Virus record (IMG/VR): IMGVR_UViG_3300033142_000349
Location: 1 to 35,617 of that record
Strand: one strand, 5' to 3'
Source of the DNA: a virus
Length of the DNA: 35,617 nucleotides
The position numbers and the translations under genes are program-made. Positions 32,731 through 35,617 of this stretch are shown piece after piece (position 1 is the stretch's first letter; every line of letters begins with the position of its first letter). Below the pieces are notes generated by a model. That model was not told where the DNA came from and made no database searches. It saw only the letters and a program-made list of their open reading frames with translations.

Positions 32731-34370
32731 CCATTCACCAGCATCGCCCCTTCTGGTTTCAAACTTACTGTTGCTGAAACATTGTGAGTATTAGATCCTT
32801 TTCTATGACCAGGTGTGACCCACTCTGTGGCAACCTTTTTTATACGTTCAAGTAACTGAAATGGTGACTCAGTCCTAAGTATAGATCCTTCAGGTGCTTT
32901 TTGTGGTATACTTATCACAGCAGTATCATGAGGTCGGAAATACTCATCTTCAATTAGCTCAGGATGATGTTCAGCTAAGTATTTATACATTGATTCGTTC
33001 TTCCCAACTCTGACCCTACGTATGTAATAATCATTATGCCATGCATGAATACCCGATGAAGTTCCTAATGCCAGAGATGTCGTCCCTGCAGGCTTCACGG
33101 TTGTACATCTTGCAGCTTTATTAATCCCAATCAGCTTCGCGACTCTTGTGTTTTCTCTTTTTACTACTTGGGCGGCTTTCTCCATGTCGTATCCTAACAC
33201 CGTGCCACTCCCGATCCCCGTCATGCTCACCCCAATCAGCGCGTCTTTTTCGGTTGTCTCTTGCCATATTTCTCTTAAATAGTGAAAGTCTGTATAGCCA
33301 GCTTGTAATGTTCCAATGAACGCAGCAGCTTTCACTCTGTTGTTTAAATCTTCTTGTGATTCAATATCACTAGCATTTACTTCACATAAGTTACAAAACT
33401 GATATGGTCGTAAAGCTATTTCACAACAAGGATTAGTTCCCCAATCTTTGTCATTGTTGAAGTATATACCTGGTTCACCAGCTCCAGACAATTCCACACG
33501 TTTCCAGAGTTTCATAAAATATTCTTTAGTAATTTTATGTCTCATTAAAACCGCAGAGTTATTAGCTCTACCTCTTTGTGGATTAGTTTCCCACCAATCA
33601 CCAGACTTACATGCTATCATTTCATTGTCATCAGCAGAGAATAAAGATATCAAAGCTGCTCTTCTAATACCACCTGCTAAGACAGCGTCTGCTATATGGC
33701 AAACAATATCATGAACTTCTACAGTTGTCAACTGATCTCCATCTTCTTTTGATTGTAATATTCCTTTAAGCTTTACTAAACATTCTTTTAAAGGTTGTGG
33801 GCCAGGAGCTTTACCTCCTGACGTCACTAGCTGAGCACCTTTAGGTCTTATGTCTGAGTAATCGAAACTAATTCTTGACGATCTTCGATCACCCATATAA
33901 GACTTCATTAGCACTTTAATTGCATCAGCCCAACCTTCAATTGAATCACCAATAAGAAATCTTCTCCTACGTTTTTCATAAGGTTTATTTATAGGAGGTA
34001 ATTTGTTTACATGGTGGTTCTGAACAGAATACCCTACTCCTGTTCCTCCAAGAAGCAAAAACATTACTTCGTGGAAAGAATCTACATGGTCAATAGGGAG
34101 ATAAGCGCAGTTATATACTCTATTAGGAGATATCTCAATCGGCTTGCCGCCGAATTGTAAACTCCGCATGCTTGGTAAAACCTTCTTTTCATATACTAAT
34201 TTATAAACATCATTTATTTGATCCGCTAATTGCGGATATGTTTTAATATGCATTGCTTTATTTCGATCTACTAATTCTTCCCAGGTTTCCCTACGTTTTT
34301 CATTAGGTAGATATTTCGCATATTTCATGTACACTGTAATATTAGATAAGATTTCACTTGCTAATTCCAT
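32643..34370 (-). CDS. nrdJ: Adenosylcobalamin-dependent (class II) ribonucleotide reductase, main piece
   Basis: Makes deoxyribonucleotides from ribonucleotides for phage DNA replication, using a radical generated from vitamin B12 coenzyme, so no separate radical subunit is needed. Active-site residues by family comparison: Cys88 (YNCAYLPID), the thiyl-radical Cys315 (NPCCEIAL) and Cys326 (FCNLCEVN). The 11-residue spacing between the last two equals that in the Lactobacillus monomeric enzyme (Cys408/Cys419). Other landmarks are GTGVGYSVQ, KPAGTTSLALG and the GHRKGSNTHNVSATV region. After KPEG the frame goes wrong. Joining the pieces by restoring one G gives about 619 residues. The start overlaps the upstream gene by 17 bases. 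Confidence 0.9.
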   Translation of the reverse strand: MELASEILSNITVYMKYAKYLPNEKRRETWEELVDRNKAMHIKTYPQLADQINDVYKLVYEKKVLPSMRSLQFGGKPIEISPNRVYNCAYLPIDHVDSFHEVMFLLLGGTGVGYSVQNHHVNKLPPINKPYEKRRRRFLIGDSIEGWADAIKVLMKSYMGDRRSSRISFDYSDIRPKGAQLVTSGGKAPGPQPLKECLVKLKGILQSKEDGDQLTTVEVHDIVCHIADAVLAGGIRRAALISLFSADDNEMIACKSGDWWETNPQRGRANNSAVLMRHKITKEYFMKLWKRVELSGAGEPGIYFNNDKDWGTNPCCEIALRPYQFCNLCEVNASDIESQEDLNNRVKAAAFIGTLQAGYTDFHYLREIWQETTEKDALIGVSMTGIGSGTVLGYDMEKAAQVVKRENTRVAKLIGINKAARCTTVKPAGTTSLALGTSSGIHAWHNDYYIRRVRVGKNESMYKYLAEHHPELIEDEYFRPHDTAVISIPQKAPEGSILRTESPFQLLERIKKVATEWVTPGHRKGSNTHNVSATVSLKPEGAMLVNGCGKTENIIMVYLYYHLMVELILKLLLRI

Positions 34371-34581
34371 TCTCTTTTGCTTTCTTTTTATCTTCTACAT
34401 TTTCCTCCATCTTCTTTTTTAGTTCATCGATGGCGTCTTGATATCCGGGCATTAGTTTTAATGTTTCTAATGATCCGATACTGAGTTCTTTTAAGTGAGT
34501 AGTTTCATTCAACAAGTATTGCATTAACCTTGTTAAAGATTCTACTTTATTTTTCATTTCTAGTAATGTTTGTTCCTTCAT
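34354..34581 (-). CDS. Small coiled-coil protein of unknown function
   Basis: A 75-residue helical protein (LEMKNKVESLTRLMQYLLNE, then charged Lys/Glu repeats in DELKKKMEENVEDKKKAKEN). No signal peptide, no membrane segment, no known motif. Overlaps the ribonucleotide reductase start by 17 bases and the small protein before it by 35 bases, so it is part of the same transcript. It might be a protein-interaction partner in nucleotide metabolism, but nothing supports a specific role. Confidence 0.65.
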   Translation of the reverse strand: MKEQTLLEMKNKVESLTRLMQYLLNETTHLKELSIGSLETLKLMPGYQDAIDELKKKMEENVEDKKKAKENGISK

Positions 34582-34717
34582 GGTATATATTTATACAAAT
34601 ATCAATTAGTGGTAAATAAAAAACATGAGATGTTTTGTTATCTATTTGACCGCCGTAAGTTCTCATACCAATTAATACACCTGGATAAAATCCTATACTT
34701 AAATCCCAATTTCTCAT
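34547..34717 (-). CDS. Small protein (NWDLSIGFYPGVLIG family), unknown function
   Basis: A 56-residue frame, too short for common gene cutoffs, starting ATG at 34717. The product opens MRNWDLSIGFYPGVLIG, then MRTYGGQIDNKTSHVFYLPL, and ends IDICINIYHEGTN. From memory, this is a recurring small protein of marine phages. The mix of aromatic and hydrophobic residues suggests a compact beta fold or membrane association. Its ATG overlaps the stop of the preceding small gene (ATGA), which supports it as genuine. It fills most of what otherwise looks like a 245-base gap. Confidence 0.7.
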   Translation of the reverse strand: MRNWDLSIGFYPGVLIGMRTYGGQIDNKTSHVFYLPLIDICINIYHEGTNITRNEK

Positions 34718-34872
34718 TTGTATTGTTTTTCAAATTCTATTAATTCTCTATATTTCAAATATCCTTTCTGTTCAATACTCCATTTAATAAACTTATCAAC
34801 TTGTCTATTTTTATATTGTATCCTAGCTACTGCTTTTTTCTGGAGAGGATTAGTTCTATAGTTGTGTCGCAC
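34714..34872 (-). CDS. Small basic protein with GTG start (putative)
   Basis: A 52-residue frame starting at GTG 34872; there is no ATG in the open frame, which begins after an in-frame TAA. The product is RHNYRTNPLQKKAVARIQYK followed by NRQVDKFIKWSIEQKG and YLKYRELIEFEKQYK, charged and helical. The stop forms ATGA with the next gene, and the 5' end overlaps the nuclease gene by 46 bases. The clean overlap and protein-like composition argue for a real gene; the start codon is uncertain. Function unknown. Confidence 0.55.
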   Translation of the reverse strand: MRHNYRTNPLQKKAVARIQYKNRQVDKFIKWSIEQKGYLKYRELIEFEKQYK

Positions 34873-35276
34873 TCTTTTTGATTTTGTGGTTTATAAATTG
34901 TAAAACCAGGCAAATACATTTGAACATATCTTTTAAACAACTTCCATCTTATTGGAAAAGATTCATTAGGTCTTCCTTTACATTCGATTATAAAGTCTTT
35001 ACCTACGAAATCTGGAGTATACTTTATTCCTAAAATATTTTTATCTCCTCTGTTTTTATACTCTCCTTTGCTATTTGCACATCTCTCATATACATCACTT
35101 TGAAATTTAAAAGTGTGTATTAGTTCATACGTTTCTCCTTCGTATGTGGCTTTTATGTTAGCTGCTTTTAAAGCTTTATACATATAAGCTTCTAGCCCAG
35201 AGGCAAAAGAAAGACCATCAACGACGGTCTTCTTTGCCCTAACTGGTCCTTTTTTCTTCTTTTTACCCCGCCACAT
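34827..35276 (-). CDS. PD-(D/E)XK endonuclease, endonuclease I-like
   Basis: A 149-residue nuclease. The motif set is Glu29 (SFASGLEAYMYKAL), Asp89 (GIKYTPDFVGK), Glu98 and Lys100 (FIIECKGRP), the metal-binding core of the PD-(D/E)XK fold. This arrangement matches small phage nucleases such as T7 endonuclease I, which cuts branched DNA before packaging and can also degrade host DNA. The N-terminus is very basic (GKKKKKGPVRAKK), fit for DNA binding. The start overlaps the preceding gene by 14 bases. A Holliday-junction or branch-cutting role is the best guess; a DUF1064-type nuclease is the alternative. Confidence 0.8.
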   Translation of the reverse strand: MWRGKKKKKGPVRAKKTVVDGLSFASGLEAYMYKALKAANIKATYEGETYELIHTFKFQSDVYERCANSKGEYKNRGDKNILGIKYTPDFVGKDFIIECKGRPNESFPIRWKLFKRYVQMYLPGFTIYKPQNQKECDTTIELILSRKKQ

Positions 35277-35550
35277 CTGTTACATAATAAGGTAAACCTG
35301 GATTAAAACTGCCTGAGCTAGCTTCTTGTAACTCTTCTTTAGCAGCTTGAATGTATAATATCGCATCCATTAATTCCTCTTGAACATCGTTAAGATATCC
35401 TGTTAGATCTTTATGTCCACCAGTTCTTTCGTCATGTAATGTTTTACCATACTTTTCAAAGCCAACATCTGATCTTGATACAAATTTATCTACTACTCTT
35501 TCAACCACTGGGTCTCTAAATTTAATTGTCTTCTCTTTCATCTTTATCAT
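35263..35550 (-). CDS. MazG-like NTP pyrophosphatase-family protein (putative)
   Basis: A 95-residue helical protein. Residues 29-70 hold VGFEKYGKTLHD and GYLNDVQEELMDAILYIQAA. The EELMD element (58-62) fits the first metal-binding helix (EExxD/E) of the all-alpha MazG-like pyrophosphatases, which hydrolyse nucleoside triphosphates. Many phages carry single-domain versions with the same 'KYG-TL ... EELMDA--YI' pattern. The second acidic helix normally present is not clear, so activity is uncertain. The start may be ATG 35550 or 35541. It sits upstream of nuclease and reductase genes, consistent with nucleotide metabolism. Confidence 0.6.
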   Translation of the reverse strand: MIKMKEKTIKFRDPVVERVVDKFVSRSDVGFEKYGKTLHDERTGGHKDLTGYLNDVQEELMDAILYIQAAKEELQEASSGSFNPGLPYYVTDVAG

Positions 35551-35617
35551 CTTTAATCCACATAAATATCGCGAACAATCCTAGTAAAAACATTGCTCCG
35601 AACATTAAATACATTTG
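35522..35617 (-). CDS. Small single-pass membrane protein (5' end may lie outside window)
   Basis: The frame is open to the window edge; its first visible ATG is at 35614. The visible product is a hydrophobic helix (MYLMFGAMFLLGLFAIFMWI) followed by a charged tail (KDDKDEREDN), a typical one-pass inner-membrane protein with its acidic tail in the cytoplasm. It overlaps the MazG-like gene start by about 29 bases. Role unknown; a holin-type or membrane-anchored accessory peptide is possible but unsupported. Confidence 0.6.
   Translation of the reverse strand, partial: QMYLMFGAMFLLGLFAIFMWIKDDKDEREDN

Noticed and set aside
32735-32765. Classic programmed -1 slippery heptamer in the reductase
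   Set aside because: The site reads GAA GGG GCG; re-pairing after a -1 slip would be poor and no downstream stem-loop or pseudoknot is evident.

Overview
The window looks like part of an AT-rich tailed-phage genome whose host is probably a marine member of the Bacteroidota, most likely a flavobacterium. The phage call rests on an unbroken late-gene order: terminase, portal, scaffold-like protein, major capsid protein, connector-type proteins, a very large tail protein and three presumed internal (ejected) virion proteins. The host call rests on a phage-borne secreted protein with a flavobacterial signal peptide, a PPC-like domain and a type IX secretion-like C-terminus. The A/T-rich gene leaders, mostly without Shine-Dalgarno sequences, agree with this. 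The gene set and order suggest a short-tailed (podovirus-like, loosely crAss-like) virion, but that is inference.

Plus strand, 1-30548. Positions 1-7141 hold packaging and head genes (terminase, cut by the window edge; portal; scaffold-like; capsid), closed by a strong terminator. Positions 7203-9990 hold connector or neck candidates, with a second terminator at about 7973-7996. Positions 9995-16041 read as one tail gene of about 2,015 codons, broken into four reading frames by two in-frame TAA codons and one -1 frameshift. Then come a cupin protein, two candidate internal virion proteins and a 3,251-residue giant protein. The giant carries a HEAGH zinc-protease motif, a complete HAD phosphatase motif set and a WGP-repeat tail. 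After it sit a glycosyltransferase, two small basic proteins and the type IX-like secreted protein.

A strong bidirectional terminator at 30593-30625 separates this from a convergent minus-strand block. Read in its own direction, that block runs: small membrane protein (cut by the edge), MazG-like protein, PD-(D/E)XK nuclease, three small proteins, cobalamin-dependent (class II) ribonucleotide reductase, two family-2 glycosyltransferases and a sulfotransferase. It is a nucleotide-supply plus glycan-modification module. The reductase is split by an apparent one-base deletion in a G run.

Three coding sequences shorter than about 60 codons were found by reading the strands directly (29306-29419, 34547-34717, 34714-34872), along with one cut by the right edge (35522-35617). 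I see no tRNA, rRNA, CRISPR array, integrase, insertion sequence or attachment site. No stretch longer than 300 bases lacks a gene.
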